In this document: one piece after another, positions 55,031-63,726 of the stretch
How positions within the stretch are numbered: the first letter of the stretch is position 1
Layout of the letters: every line of letters starts with the position of its first letter
DNA from: JAMXLO01 sp963696645
GTDB lineage: Bacteria; Pseudomonadota; Alphaproteobacteria; Acetobacterales; Acetobacteraceae
Assembly: GCA_963696645.1 (NCBI GenBank)
Contig: CAVOKY010000007.1
Location: forward strand, 868,001-932,000
Direction of reading: 5' to 3'
DNA length: 64,000 nucleotides
Program-made: the position numbers and the translations under genes
Notes under the pieces: model-generated
What the model was told of the DNA's origin: nothing
Seen by the model: the letters and a program-made list of their open reading frames with translations, nothing else
Database searches by the model: none

Positions 55031-55495
55031 ATGCAGCCTCGCATCGATACCACGCGCGTGAGCCCGAATGCCTACAAGGCGATGGCCGCGCTACAGAGCT
55101 CTGTCGATGCGTCGGGACTGGACCAGCGCCTGCGGGGCCTGGTGACGATCCGCGCGTCACAGATCAATGGCTGTGCGTTCTGCCTGCACATGCATCTGCG
55201 CGATGCGCGCAAGGCCGGTGAATTACAGGAACGGCTGGATCTGCTTGCGGTCTGGCGCGAGGCGCCGCTGTTCACCGACCGCGAGCGCGCCGCATTGGCA
55301 TGGGCGGAGGCAGTCACGCTGGTGGCAGACAGCCACGTGCCAGACGACGACTACGAGGCGGCGCGCGCGCAATTCAGCGAACAGGAACTGGTCGATCTCA
55401 CCATGGCGGTGGTGGCGATCAACGGCTGGAACCGGTTGATGGTGGCATTCCGCATTCCGCCCGCCGTCGCACGCCAAAAGCCCGGGAGCCAATGA
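55031..55495 (+). CDS. Carboxymuconolactone decarboxylase family (AhpD-like) protein
   Basis: A 154-residue alpha-helical protein of the AhpD/CMD family. The redox motif NGCAFCLHMHLRDARKAG (CxxC with nearby His) is near residue 47, and ALAWAEAVTLV and VDLTMAVVAINGWNRL are typical of the peroxidase-like subgroup. It probably acts as an alkylhydroperoxidase-type disulfide carrier rather than a decarboxylase. The ATG at 55031 follows GGAG by 7 bases. It is divergent from the LLM gene, with 132 bases between. Confidence 0.9.
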   Translation: MQPRIDTTRVSPNAYKAMAALQSSVDASGLDQRLRGLVTIRASQINGCAFCLHMHLRDARKAGELQERLDLLAVWREAPLFTDRERAALAWAEAVTLVADSHVPDDDYEAARAQFSEQELVDLTMAVVAINGWNRLMVAFRIPPAVARQKPGSQ

Positions 55496-55553
55496 ATAAG
55501 AGTTTTTTGCTGCCTTTTTTGCAAAAAAGAAGCGCTTGCCTTTATCAGACTGC

Positions 55554-56279
55554 TCAGTGCCGCGGCTCCGATGCCATCTGCTGCAGTCCCTCGTTGTTGC
55601 GGATCTCGACCCGGCTGCGCTCGATCGCAATCGTGCCGTCACGCCGCAGATGCGCCAGGATGCGGCACACCGTCTCGATCGTCAGGCCGAGATGGTCGGC
55701 CATGTCGGTGCGGCTCATCGGCAGGTCCAGGACACCGTCGCGCACCTGTGGCAGCCGCTCCACCATCTCCAGCAGGAACGTGGCGATCCGCTCCGACGCG
55801 GTCTTGCGCCCCAGCAGCATCAGCCGCGTATGCGCCGTGCGCAGGCTTACCGAGGTCAGGTCACGCAGCCGCCGCGCCAGGACGACGTTGCTCTCGGCCA
55901 GTGCGTCGACCATACGCCGCGGATAGCGCCGCAGCACGACATCGGAGACCGCCTCGGCGGCGAAATCATGGGTGTCCAGTGCATCGAAACCGAACAGGTC
56001 GCCGGCCATCAGGAACTCGCCGACCTGCCGACGCCCGTCCTCCATCAGCTTGACCAGGCGCACGCAGCCACTCAGAATCCGGAAGCAGGAACCCGCCTGT
56101 TCCCCCTGGCCATGGATTTCGTGCTCGCGCTGCACCGACACGGTGAACCCGAACTGTTCCAGCAGATCGAGCGCATCGCGTGGCGCCGGTTGCCCAAAGG
56201 ACTGGATGATTGCCCGTCCGCTGGTGTTGCGGGTGCGGCGTTCCATTGTCTGCATCGTGGCCTGCATTGCGCCCTCCAT
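55554..56279 (-). CDS. fixK: Crp/Fnr-family transcriptional regulator, FixK-like
   Basis: A 241-residue regulator with a cyclic-nucleotide-binding-like beta-roll (FGFTVSVQREHEIHGQGEQA, then RILSGCVRLVKLMEDGRRQV and FLMAGDLFGFDAL). The helix-turn-helix MSRTDMADHLGLTIETVCRI is near residue 190. It lacks the N-terminal cysteine cluster of Fnr, so it should not bind 4Fe-4S, as in FixK proteins. It is divergent from fixJ, which lies 120 bases away. In known systems FixJ-phosphate activates fixK. The palindrome at 57035-57048 is a likely target. Confidence 0.82.
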   Translation of the reverse strand: MEGAMQATMQTMERRTRNTSGRAIIQSFGQPAPRDALDLLEQFGFTVSVQREHEIHGQGEQAGSCFRILSGCVRLVKLMEDGRRQVGEFLMAGDLFGFDALDTHDFAAEAVSDVVLRRYPRRMVDALAESNVVLARRLRDLTSVSLRTAHTRLMLLGRKTASERIATFLLEMVERLPQVRDGVLDLPMSRTDMADHLGLTIETVCRILAHLRRDGTIAIERSRVEIRNNEGLQQMASEPRH

Positions 56280-56399
56280 GACCGATTCCGCGTTTCGCTG
56301 CGGCCGGTGTATCGGGGCGCGACAGCGCCGGTAATTCGGAAACGGACGTACGGGATGCTACGTATCGCGCTTCGTTAGATCGGTGCCTGGGAGGGCCTG

Positions 56400-57038
56400 A
56401 TGGCTGAAGCACCCCTGGTTCATGTGGTGGATGATGATGAGGCGGTGCGCGATTCGCTGGCATTGCTGCTCGAGACGGCCGGATTCTCGGTGCGGACCTA
56501 CGCTTCGGCGCCGGCGCTGCTGAAGGCTCTGGCAAACCAGGCAACCGGATGCGTGTTGACCGATGTGCGCATGCCCGAACTGGACGGACTGGCGTTGCAA
56601 CGGCGTCTGACGGAGCTTGGCATCCGGCTGCCGGTGATCGTCATGACCGGTCATGGCGACGTGCCGATCGCGGTCGAGGCGCTGAAGGCCGGCGCCACGG
56701 ACTTCCTGGAGAAGCCGTTCGACGATGCGCAGTTGCTGGCGGCGGTCTCCGGTGCCCTCGCGGTCAGCCGGCGGGTCAGCGAGGCAGCCAGCGCGGTAGC
56801 GGAGATCAGCGCGCGACTTGCCAGCCTGACGCCGCGCGAGCGCGAGGTGCTGGACCGGCTGGTGGAGGGCCACCCCAACAAGACGATCGCCTACGACCTG
56901 GGCTCCAGCCCGCGCACCGTTGAAGTGCATCGCGCGCGGGTCATGGAAAAGATGGGCGCGCGCAGCCTGCCTGAGTTGGTGCGCATGGTCATCGCCGCGA
57001 CGCAGGAGCGGCTGCCGGGAGAAGTTCCGCGACGTTGA
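56400..57038 (+). CDS. fixJ: Two-component response regulator FixJ
   Basis: A 212-residue response regulator. The receiver domain has VHVVDDDEAVRDSL, the phospho-acceptor Asp55 in VLTDVRMPELDG, Thr in IVMTGHGD and Lys in FLEKPFDD. The LuxR-type DNA-binding domain has LTPREREVLDRLVEGHPNKT and SPRTVEVHRARVMEKM. This is the classic FixJ layout and length. It is followed by a stand-alone receiver and FixL, while known fix operons usually have fixL before fixJ. It should activate fixK-type promoters when FixL is active at low oxygen. Confidence 0.9.
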   Translation: MAEAPLVHVVDDDEAVRDSLALLLETAGFSVRTYASAPALLKALANQATGCVLTDVRMPELDGLALQRRLTELGIRLPVIVMTGHGDVPIAVEALKAGATDFLEKPFDDAQLLAAVSGALAVSRRVSEAASAVAEISARLASLTPREREVLDRLVEGHPNKTIAYDLGSSPRTVEVHRARVMEKMGARSLPELVRMVIAATQERLPGEVPRR

Positions 57039-57048
57039 CCTAGGTCAA
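57035..57048. promoter_or_regulatory. FNR/FixK-type binding palindrome
   Basis: TTGACCTAGGTCAA is a perfect 14-base palindrome that fits the Crp/Fnr-family consensus TTGAY-N4-RTCAA. It overlaps the fixJ stop codon (57036-57038) and is centred 86 bases before the ATG of the receiver gene at 57128. A class II activator site centred about 41 bases before the start of transcription would place that start near 57083. The FixK-like protein encoded at 55554-56279 is the obvious candidate to bind it. Confidence 0.7.
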
Positions 57049-57127
57049 GGCGCACGCCTGGCAATTCGGCGAGACTGCCAGGGCTAACCCAGCGGCGCCT
57101 GCCAGCCAGGGCAATGGAGCGAGCGAG

Positions 57128-57500
57128 ATGCATAACGGATCCCACCCGATGGTCGCGGTGGTTGACGACGATGATGCGGTGCGTGAGTTCGCTCCAATTC
57201 CTGCTGGAGACCGCAGGGTTTTCCGTTGCGGCCTTCAACTCCGCCGCCCAGTTCCTGAACGAAGCCAAGACCGCGGAATTGGCGTGCCTGGTGGTGGATC
57301 AGCACATGCCGGACCAAACCGGGCTGCAACTGGTCGGCCGTCTGCGCGGCGACGGGTTCACCCTGCCGATTGCGCTGATCACGGGCTCCCCCTCGCCCGA
57401 CCTGATCCGGCTGGCACGCCAGCTTGGCGTGGAGCAGGTGCTGGAAAAGCCGCTGGACGACGAAGTCCTGCTCGACTTCATCACGCAAGCCGGGGCCTGA
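57128..57500 (+). pseudogene. Stand-alone receiver-domain protein (FixJ-receiver-like), one frameshift
   Basis: A single receiver domain of about 123 residues without an output domain. The start MHNGSHPMVAVVDDDDAVR is in one frame. After one extra base near 57185 the protein continues SSLQFLLETAGFSVAAFNSA, with the phospho-acceptor Asp in CLVVDQHMPDQTGLQL, then IALITGSPSP and VLEKPLDDEVLL. Such single-domain receivers can act as phosphate sinks or competitors for FixL. The FixK-type site upstream suggests induction at low oxygen. The frameshift may be a sequence error. Confidence 0.8.
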
Positions 57501-57564
57501 TACCACGGGTTCCGCACAGCCAGGCCTTGCCCGGCGCGACGGGTGGGGTATTTGATGCCATTCC

Positions 57565-58695
57565 ATGGATCAGCCAGACCCCGTGCCGGAACCGGACACG
57601 CATGCACGCGAATCGGCGCTGCTACGCTCAATCCTCGAGACCGTGCCGGATGCGATGGTGGTGATCGACCACCGCGGCATCGTGCAGTCGTTCAGCCGAG
57701 CCGCGGAACGGTTGTTCGGCTACAGCCCGGCGGAGGTCTGTGGCCAGAACGTCAGGATGCTGATGCCATCGCCGTATCGCGAGCAGCACGACGGATACCT
57801 GGAACGTTACCTCGCCACCGGCGAGCGTCGCATCATCGGCATTGGCCGCGTCGTGGTCGGGCTGCGCAAGGATGGCAGCACCTTCCCGATGGAGCTCACG
57901 GTCGGCGAGGTGAACCAGAACGGTCGCACGCTGTTCACCGGTTTCGTCCGCGACCTGACGGAGCGCCAGCAGACCGACCGGCGGTTGCAGGAACTGCAAG
58001 ACGGGCTGCTGCACGTCTCGCGCCTGCGCTCGATGGGCCAGATGGCGGCGGCGCTGGCGCATGAGCTCAACCAGCCGCTGACCGCCACGTCCAATTATGT
58101 CCGCGCGGCACTGCGCCTGCTCGAAGCGCCGCAACCCGATCTGCCCCGGGTCCGCCAGGCCATCGACCTCGCGGCGCGACAGACGCTGCGCAGCGGCGAG
58201 ATCATCCGCCGGCTGCGCGCGTTCGTGGCGCGCGGCGAAGTGGCAAGGCGCCCGGAAAGCGTTGCCAAGCTGATCGAGGAGGCAAGCGCACTCGCCCTGG
58301 TCGGCGCGAAGGAGCATGGCATCAAGGTGCTCATCACCATCGATCCGGACCTGCCGAGCGCCGTGGTGGATCGCGTGCAGGTTCAGCAGGTGCTGCTCAA
58401 TCTGATCCGTAACGCGGTGGAGGCGATGGAGGGGCAGCCGCTGCGCGAGCTATCGGTCGGCACTGTGGTGGAAAACGGTGTCGTTGAGGTCAGCGTGGCC
58501 GACACCGGCAGCGGGATCTCACCGGAGATCGAGGCGAGGTTGTTCCAACCTTTCGTCACAACCAAGATCAACGGCATGGGCATCGGCCTGTCGGTCTGCC
58601 GTACCATCGTGGAGGCGCATGGCGGCAGGTTGTGGGTCGAACCGAACGCCGGCGGCGGCAGCATTTTCCGCTTCACCCTGCCGGCAGGCGACTGA
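57565..58695 (+). CDS. fixL: Oxygen-sensing histidine kinase FixL
   Basis: A 376-residue soluble kinase with one heme-PAS domain (about residues 15-135) and a kinase core. The PAS domain keeps the heme-ligand pattern of FixL: proximal His75 in YREQHDGYLERY, and Arg95 in IIGIGRVVVG at the position of the regulatory Arg220 of Bradyrhizobium FixL. The phospho-acceptor is His166 in ALAHELNQPLTATSNY, followed by NLIRNAVEAM (N box), DTGSGIS (G1) and GMGIGLSVCR (G2). It has no membrane segment, unlike Sinorhizobium FixL. Oxygen bound to heme should shut off phosphorylation of FixJ. Confidence 0.92.
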   Translation: MDQPDPVPEPDTHARESALLRSILETVPDAMVVIDHRGIVQSFSRAAERLFGYSPAEVCGQNVRMLMPSPYREQHDGYLERYLATGERRIIGIGRVVVGLRKDGSTFPMELTVGEVNQNGRTLFTGFVRDLTERQQTDRRLQELQDGLLHVSRLRSMGQMAAALAHELNQPLTATSNYVRAALRLLEAPQPDLPRVRQAIDLAARQTLRSGEIIRRLRAFVARGEVARRPESVAKLIEEASALALVGAKEHGIKVLITIDPDLPSAVVDRVQVQQVLLNLIRNAVEAMEGQPLRELSVGTVVENGVVEVSVADTGSGISPEIEARLFQPFVTTKINGMGIGLSVCRTIVEAHGGRLWVEPNAGGGSIFRFTLPAGD

Positions 58696-59056
58696 AGCCG
58701 CCGCCCGACAATAATCTAGCGGTGGCGGTCCGTGGTTCGCCAGCTACCGCCGGTGGGGGATACGTCAACCGTTTCTTAACTTATTTGAGATAATCGGAGC
58801 GTCCGTTCGACACCCGAAGGTATCGTGATGTCGCTTGCTGCCAATAGTGTCGTCTCGGGCGTCGTGACTGGCACGGCACCGCGACGAGCGCCCGGCAAGG
58901 CCGGCTATGGCGATGGACTTGCGGTGCTGACAAGGGTCGGCTGCCTACCGTCGGGCCGAGACGGAGCATTTCCAGGGAACCACGCTGTGTCGCTTTTGCC
59001 TCCGAAGAGTCTGCACCACGTGCCACTCTCCATGCGTTGCTCGGTACGAGCTCCGG
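58696..59056. other. Non-coding region after fixL
   Basis: No convincing protein frame is seen. Just after fixL a C/G-rich segment (58696-58760) can form imperfect hairpins and may end the fixL transcript. An A/T-rich patch (58768-58800, TTCTTAACTTATTTGAGATA) could hold a promoter, but no clear pair of boxes can be assigned. Confidence 0.4.
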
Positions 59057-59263
59057 ATGAGGGCCGACGAACTCGCACAGATGGCCGCGACAGCGTCAAC
59101 CGCAGACGTCAGAATTGCCCTGGAGAGCCTGGCGCGACGATTTGCTGTGCTGGCAACCAAACGCGAGGCCGCCGAAGCCCAGGAAATTTCCCGGCAACCG
59201 GAAAATCACCTATCCGAGCCGACGCAATCAGCGTCCAGGACGCCCGTTCTGTCGGGCGAATAG
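59057..59263 (+). CDS. Small hypothetical protein
   Basis: A 68-residue open frame starting MRADELAQMAATASTADVRI, then ALESLARRFAVLATKREAAE. The helical, Ala/Arg/Glu-rich first 45 residues look like the short conserved alphaproteobacterial proteins that begin with a run of A-x-x-A and R-x-x-L-x-x-L-A patterns. The tail is low-complexity. No clear ribosome binding site is present, and the function is unknown. It could also be a chance frame. Confidence 0.4.
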   Translation: MRADELAQMAATASTADVRIALESLARRFAVLATKREAAEAQEISRQPENHLSEPTQSASRTPVLSGE

Positions 59264-59378
59264 CGCCTGCCGGCGACGGGCTGCTATTCAGCTGACGGCT
59301 CTCGGTCTTGTCCACGCCTGCGCTTCCCCGTCACGGCCGGGCGCAATCCCGGTTATCCGTCGCGGCATATTGCCGGCG

Positions 59379-59407
59379 GTGATGGCCGGGACCAGTCCGG
59401 CCATGAC
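59379..59407. repeat. Dispersed hairpin repeat (GGCCGG-type), second copy
   Basis: GTGATGGCCGG and CCGGCCATGAC pair with one mismatch around a short loop. The core CATGGCCGGGAC is shared with the perfect hairpin at 36172-36209. A further diverged half-copy (GTCACGGCCGGG) is seen at about 59331. The repeat lies just after the stop of the DadA-like gene (minus strand) and could act as its terminator. Confidence 0.6.
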
Positions 59408-59423
59408 GAAGTAGCTCTTGGGA

Positions 59424-60677
59424 TCAGCGGGTAAAGCGCTGCGCGCTGTACGGCGTCGGATCGATGCCGGGCGGCTGCCCGGTAATCAGTCGCGCCAGCA
59501 GCCGGCCGCTTGGTGGCCCGCCACTCATGCCGAAGTGACCATGCCCGAACGCGAAATAAAGCCCGGAATGCCCCGTCACCGGTCCGAGGATCGGCAGGCT
59601 GTCGGGGGTCGACGGCCGAAAGCCCATCCAGTAGCGCACATCGCTCGCCTCCAGTTCGGGAAACAGCCGGCGCGCATGTTCCACCAGGATCGCCGCGCGG
59701 CGTTCGTCCGGCGGCGCATCGAGGCCGGCAATCTCCACCGTGCCGGCAACGCGCAGTCCGTCCTCCATCGGCGTCAGGAAGACGGCGCGCGTTTTGCTGC
59801 TGATGGGGATCTGCGGTTGTACACTCGGCGAGAACAGCATCGCGTGATACCCGCGTTCCGTCTCCAACGGCACGCGAACACCGAGCGGCGCGAGCAGCCG
59901 GCCCGACCATGCACCCGCGGCGACCACCACATGATCTACGCTGCGGTGGGCCGTATTGGTCATCGCCATGTATCCGCCGCCACCGCGCGGGATCAGCTTC
60001 ATGACCCGTTCGGCTATGATCTCGCCGCCCGACGCGCGGAACAATTCGGCCAGCGCGTGCACAATGCGCTGCGGACTGACCGTGTGACCGTTGCCTGGCA
60101 CATGCAGGCCGCGCCTGATGGTGCGTGCGATGCCGGGAAACATCTGCCGCAGGTCATCGGCGGTCAGTACGTGCGCCTCGATGCCGTGCCGTTCGCGAAT
60201 TTGCTGTTCGATAGCCTCGGTCGGGCTTGAGTCATCGTCCTCCCACACCTGCACCTGACCGGACGGGCGGATCAGATCGTGGTACAGCGCATCGCCGAGC
60301 AGTTCACGCCAGCAGGCCAGCGTGTCGCGGTGCAGAGCGCGCATGGCATCGGACACCGCCAGCACGCGCTCGAGCCGGCCGGCCTTCACCCATTGCATCA
60401 GCCAGGGCAGCGCGCGCGGAAAATACGACGGCCGCACCGCCAGCGGACCCAACGGATCGCGCAGCCACCCCGGGACCTTGCGCAGCATGCCGGGCATGGC
60501 GATCGGCGTCGCAGTGTCGGGGCTGAGCATGCCGGCATTGCCGAAGGATGCGCCACCGGCAGGCCCCAGCGGATCGATCACTGCGACGTGCATGCCGGCA
60601 CGCTGCAGATAGAGCGCCGTCGACAGCCCGACCACGCCGGCTCCGATGACAAGTGCCGGATGCCGTGCAATCGTCAC
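59424..60677 (-). CDS. FAD-dependent D-amino-acid dehydrogenase/oxidase family protein (DadA-like)
   Basis: A 417-residue flavoprotein of the DAO family. The N-terminal FAD motif ALVIGAGVVGLSTALYLQRA is followed by GPAGGASFGNAGMLSPDT, a DadA mark. VDHVVVAAGAWSGRLLAPLG is mid-protein and YWMGFRPSTPDSLPILGPVT near residue 345, with a final FAFGHGHFGMSGGP. It would oxidise D-amino acids or related secondary amines and pass electrons to quinone. It lies 6 bases after the ABC ATPase gene and is the last gene of that operon, suggesting that the imported solute is an amine or amino acid. Confidence 0.9.
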   Translation of the reverse strand: MTIARHPALVIGAGVVGLSTALYLQRAGMHVAVIDPLGPAGGASFGNAGMLSPDTATPIAMPGMLRKVPGWLRDPLGPLAVRPSYFPRALPWLMQWVKAGRLERVLAVSDAMRALHRDTLACWRELLGDALYHDLIRPSGQVQVWEDDDSSPTEAIEQQIRERHGIEAHVLTADDLRQMFPGIARTIRRGLHVPGNGHTVSPQRIVHALAELFRASGGEIIAERVMKLIPRGGGGYMAMTNTAHRSVDHVVVAAGAWSGRLLAPLGVRVPLETERGYHAMLFSPSVQPQIPISSKTRAVFLTPMEDGLRVAGTVEIAGLDAPPDERRAAILVEHARRLFPELEASDVRYWMGFRPSTPDSLPILGPVTGHSGLYFAFGHGHFGMSGGPPSGRLLARLITGQPPGIDPTPYSAQRFTR

Positions 60678-60683
60678 GCGTGC

Positions 60684-61768
60684 CTATCCTTCACTTGGCA
60701 CGCGGGCAATGCGCCGCGGATCGATCTCCAGCCAGACCATGTCGTCGGTTTCGTAAACCGTCTGCGGCGAGGCACTGACGCGCAGTCGCAGTTCCGATTC
60801 CATCGGCCGCACGACATATTCCCAGTACTCGCCGAGATAGGCCCGCTCGGTGATGCGGCCCTTGACCCACCAGCCGGCATTGGCAGTCCGCAGGCGCGGC
60901 TGCGGTGAATGCCGATGGTCTGCGGCCGCACTGAGAAACTGACCGCGTCCGTTCATGCCCGCCTCCGGGGCCATGCCGACCGGCACCGAAAAGCCGGGAA
61001 AGCCGATCGTGCCGCCATCCACCGTGCCATCGAGGAAATTGGTCCGCCCGATGAAGCCGGCAACAAAGCGCGTCTTCGGTCGGTTGTACAGCGACACGGG
61101 ATCATCCACCTGTTCGATCCGCCCATGGTTCATCACCACGATGCGATCGGAGGTCACCATCGCCTCGGCCTGGTCGTGCGTCACATAGACCGTGGTGATG
61201 CGGAACGCGTCGTGCAGGCGGCGGATTTCCGAACGCATCTCCTCGCGCAGATTGGCATCCAGGTTGGACAGCGGTTCATCGAGCAGCAGCACCTCCGGCT
61301 CGATCACGATGGCGCGCGCCAGCGCCACGCGCTGTTGCTGGCCGCCAGACAATTCCGCCGGATAGCGGTCGCTGCAGATGCCCAAGCTGCACGACGTCGA
61401 GCATGCGATCGAGCCGCGCCGCGCAATTCGTCGGCCGGCAGCTTGCGCAGCTTCAGGCCGAACGCGACGTTCTGCGCCACCGTCATGTTCGGCCAGATCG
61501 CATAGCTCTGGAAGATCATCGACATGCCGCGCTTTTCCGGCGCGCACCACACGGTTGGGCGACGGACAGCAGCGCGCCGTTCATCTCGATCGTGCCGGCG
61601 GTCGGGCTGATGAATCCGGCGATCATGCGCAGCGTGGTGGTCTTGCCGCAGCCGGACGGCCCGAGCAGCGAAACGAATTCGCCTTCGCTGCAACGTCAGG
61701 CTTACGTCCTGCACCGCCGGCATCGTGCCGAAGCTCTTGCCCAGTCCGCTCAATACCAGCTTGCTCAT
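60684..61768 (-). pseudogene. Fbp/Pot-type ABC transporter ATP-binding protein, frameshifts
   Basis: An ATPase of about 360 residues spread over several frames. The start is MSKLVLSGLGKSFGTMPAVQ. The Walker A region (61620-61690) is readable only in another frame. The Q-loop segment EKRGMSMIFQSYAIWPNMTV is followed by the signature LSGGQQQRVALARAI, Walker B LLLDEPLSNLDANLREEM and a C-terminal TOBE-like domain. Shifts lie near 61688, 61555 and 61380. The order fits the iron(III), spermidine or 2-aminoethylphosphonate importer group. It lies between the permease and DadA-like genes. Confidence 0.85.
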
Positions 61769-61792
61769 CCGCGCTCCCGCCGCAGCATGAAG

Positions 61793-63498
61793 TCACGCCC
61801 CATGCAGGCTGGAGGCCAGGACCACGATGACGAGCGTCGAGGCCAGCAGCAGGAAGCCGAGCGCCGCGAGGTTTTCGAAATTGCCCTCCTCGCTCATGTC
61901 CATCAGCATCACCGACATGGTGCGTGTCTTCGGTCCGTAGAGGAACATCGCGGTGGACAGTTCGCGCGTCGCGGGGATGAACACCAGCAGCCACGCGCCG
62001 ATCAGGCTGCGCTGCATCAGCGGCGCCAGCACCCGGCGGATTGCCAGCAGTCGGCCACCGCCGAGGATGCGCACCGCCTCCTCCATTTCCGGGATTGATG
62101 CTGCGGATCGCCGCATCGGCGTTGGCATAGCCGATCGGCAGGAAGCGCGTTGCGAATGCCAGGATCAGGATCGTGGCGGTGCCGTACAGCGCCAGCGGCG
62201 GCGGTGCGTAGGCGGCATAGAATGCGATCGCCAGCACGATGCCGGGCACCACGAATGGCGCCATGGCGACGAAGCTCAGCACGCCGGCCCATGGCAGCAG
62301 GCGCCGGCTGACGATATAGGCGATCGCCAATGCCAAGGTCATGGCGATGCAGGCAGCCGCCGCGGCGTAGGTGAAGCTGTTGATCACCGATTGCGCCGCG
62401 GTGTCATGCTGGAACAGCAGGTAGTAGAAATTGTGCAACGTCAGATTGTCCAGGCTGAGCCCGCGGCCCCACGCCTTCGACAGCGCCGCCTGCGCCAGCA
62501 CCGAGTAGGGCAGCAGGACCGCCAGCGACAGCAGCAGCATGGTGTAGCCGAGCATCACCCAGCGCCACGGACCCAGCGCGATGATGCGCCGCTCGCCGCC
62601 CTTGCCGGTCAGCGCGACGAAGCCGCGCCGCCGCACCAGCCAGCGTTGCACGCCGAACAGCGCGACGGTGATCAGCAGCAGCGGAATTGCGTAGGCTGCG
62701 GCCACCTCGGCACGGATCGGCTGGCTGAAGAATTGCAGCAACTGTGTCGTCACGACGTTGAAGCGCGCCGGAATGGCGATCAGCGCCGGCGCGCCGAACA
62801 GCGCGATGGCTTCCAGGAAAGTGATGATGGCGCCGCCCATGATCGCCGGCAGCACCATCGGCAGAGTGATGCTGCAATGTGGTGCGCAGCGTCCCGGCGC
62901 CGAGGATGTTGGCCGCGTCCTCCATCTCCGACGACACCACGTCAAGCGCCGCGGTGGTGAAGATGAACAGGTACGGGAACGAATAGAGCGCGATGTTGAA
63001 GGCGAGGCCGGTGAACGAATAGATGTTGAACAGGCCCTCGTGCGCGCCGGTCAGCGCCATCCACATGCGGTTGAGCCAGCCGGAATTCGGTCCGGCCAGC
63101 AGTATCCAGGCGATCGAGCCCAGATAGGGCGGCGTAACGAAGGCACCCAGCACCAGCAGGCGGATCGCGCCCTTGCCCGGCATGTCGGTGCGCGACACCG
63201 CCCAGGCGACCGGTACCGCGAACAGCAGGCACAGCACGGTGACCCAGAAGCCGAGTGCCAGCGAATTCCAGGTTGCCTCCAGGTAGCGCGGCCGGCTGTA
63301 CGCGGCGACGTAGTTCATCAGAGTGAAGGCGCCGGTGTCGCTGTCCTGCATGCTGAGCTGCACCAGGCGGAACAGCGGGTTCACCACCAGGAAGATCAAC
63401 ACGACCGCCAGCACGATCCATAGCAGCAACAACGGATCGAAGGTGCGCCTGCGCGGCGCGGCCACCGTCGTGGCGCGTGTCAGTTCAGCCTGGCTCAT
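61793..63498 (-). pseudogene. Fused double-domain ABC permease (FbpB-like), two frameshifts
   Basis: A permease of about 567 residues with two copies of the membrane domain in one chain, as in iron(III) and 2-aminoethylphosphonate importers. The start is MSQAELTRATTVAAPRRRTF. The first coupling loop is MEDAANILGAGTLRTTL. After a shift near 62876 come ITLPMVLPAIMGGAIITFLE and the second half with FVVPGIVLAIAFYAAYAPPP. After a shift near 62095 comes the second coupling loop MEEAVRILGGGRLLAIRRVL. About 12 hydrophobic segments are expected. The gap to the ATPase start is 24 bases. Confidence 0.85.
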
Positions 63499-63525
63499 GC
63501 CGCCCCGCCGTCATTGCGCGCCCAG

Positions 63526-63617
63526 TGTCATTGCGAGGAGCGCAGCGACGCGGCAATCCCCAACCGGTTCCGCACCGTGCTGGAGATTGCTTCGTCGCTT
63601 CGCTTCTCGCAATGACA
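63526..63617. repeat. Palindromic intergenic repeat (TCATTGCGAGGAGCG-type)
   Basis: Arms 63526-63559 and 63582-63617 (starting TGTCATTGCGAG and ending CTCGCAATGACA) are reverse complements with about five mismatches around a 22-base centre. This repeat type is widely dispersed in alphaproteobacterial intergenic regions. It fills most of the 228 bases between the binding-protein stop and the permease start. As transcribed it would form a large hairpin between these two genes, and could lower expression of the membrane parts relative to the binding protein. Confidence 0.75.
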
Positions 63618-63726
63618 GTGGTGGGGGGCGACCGGCGAGCCGCCGCGTGATCGTCATGGTCATGCGATAGTCTATCCTCCTGTCATGCAACGTTAGGCTG
63701 GGCTGCGGTTGATTGGCCAGCCCGTC

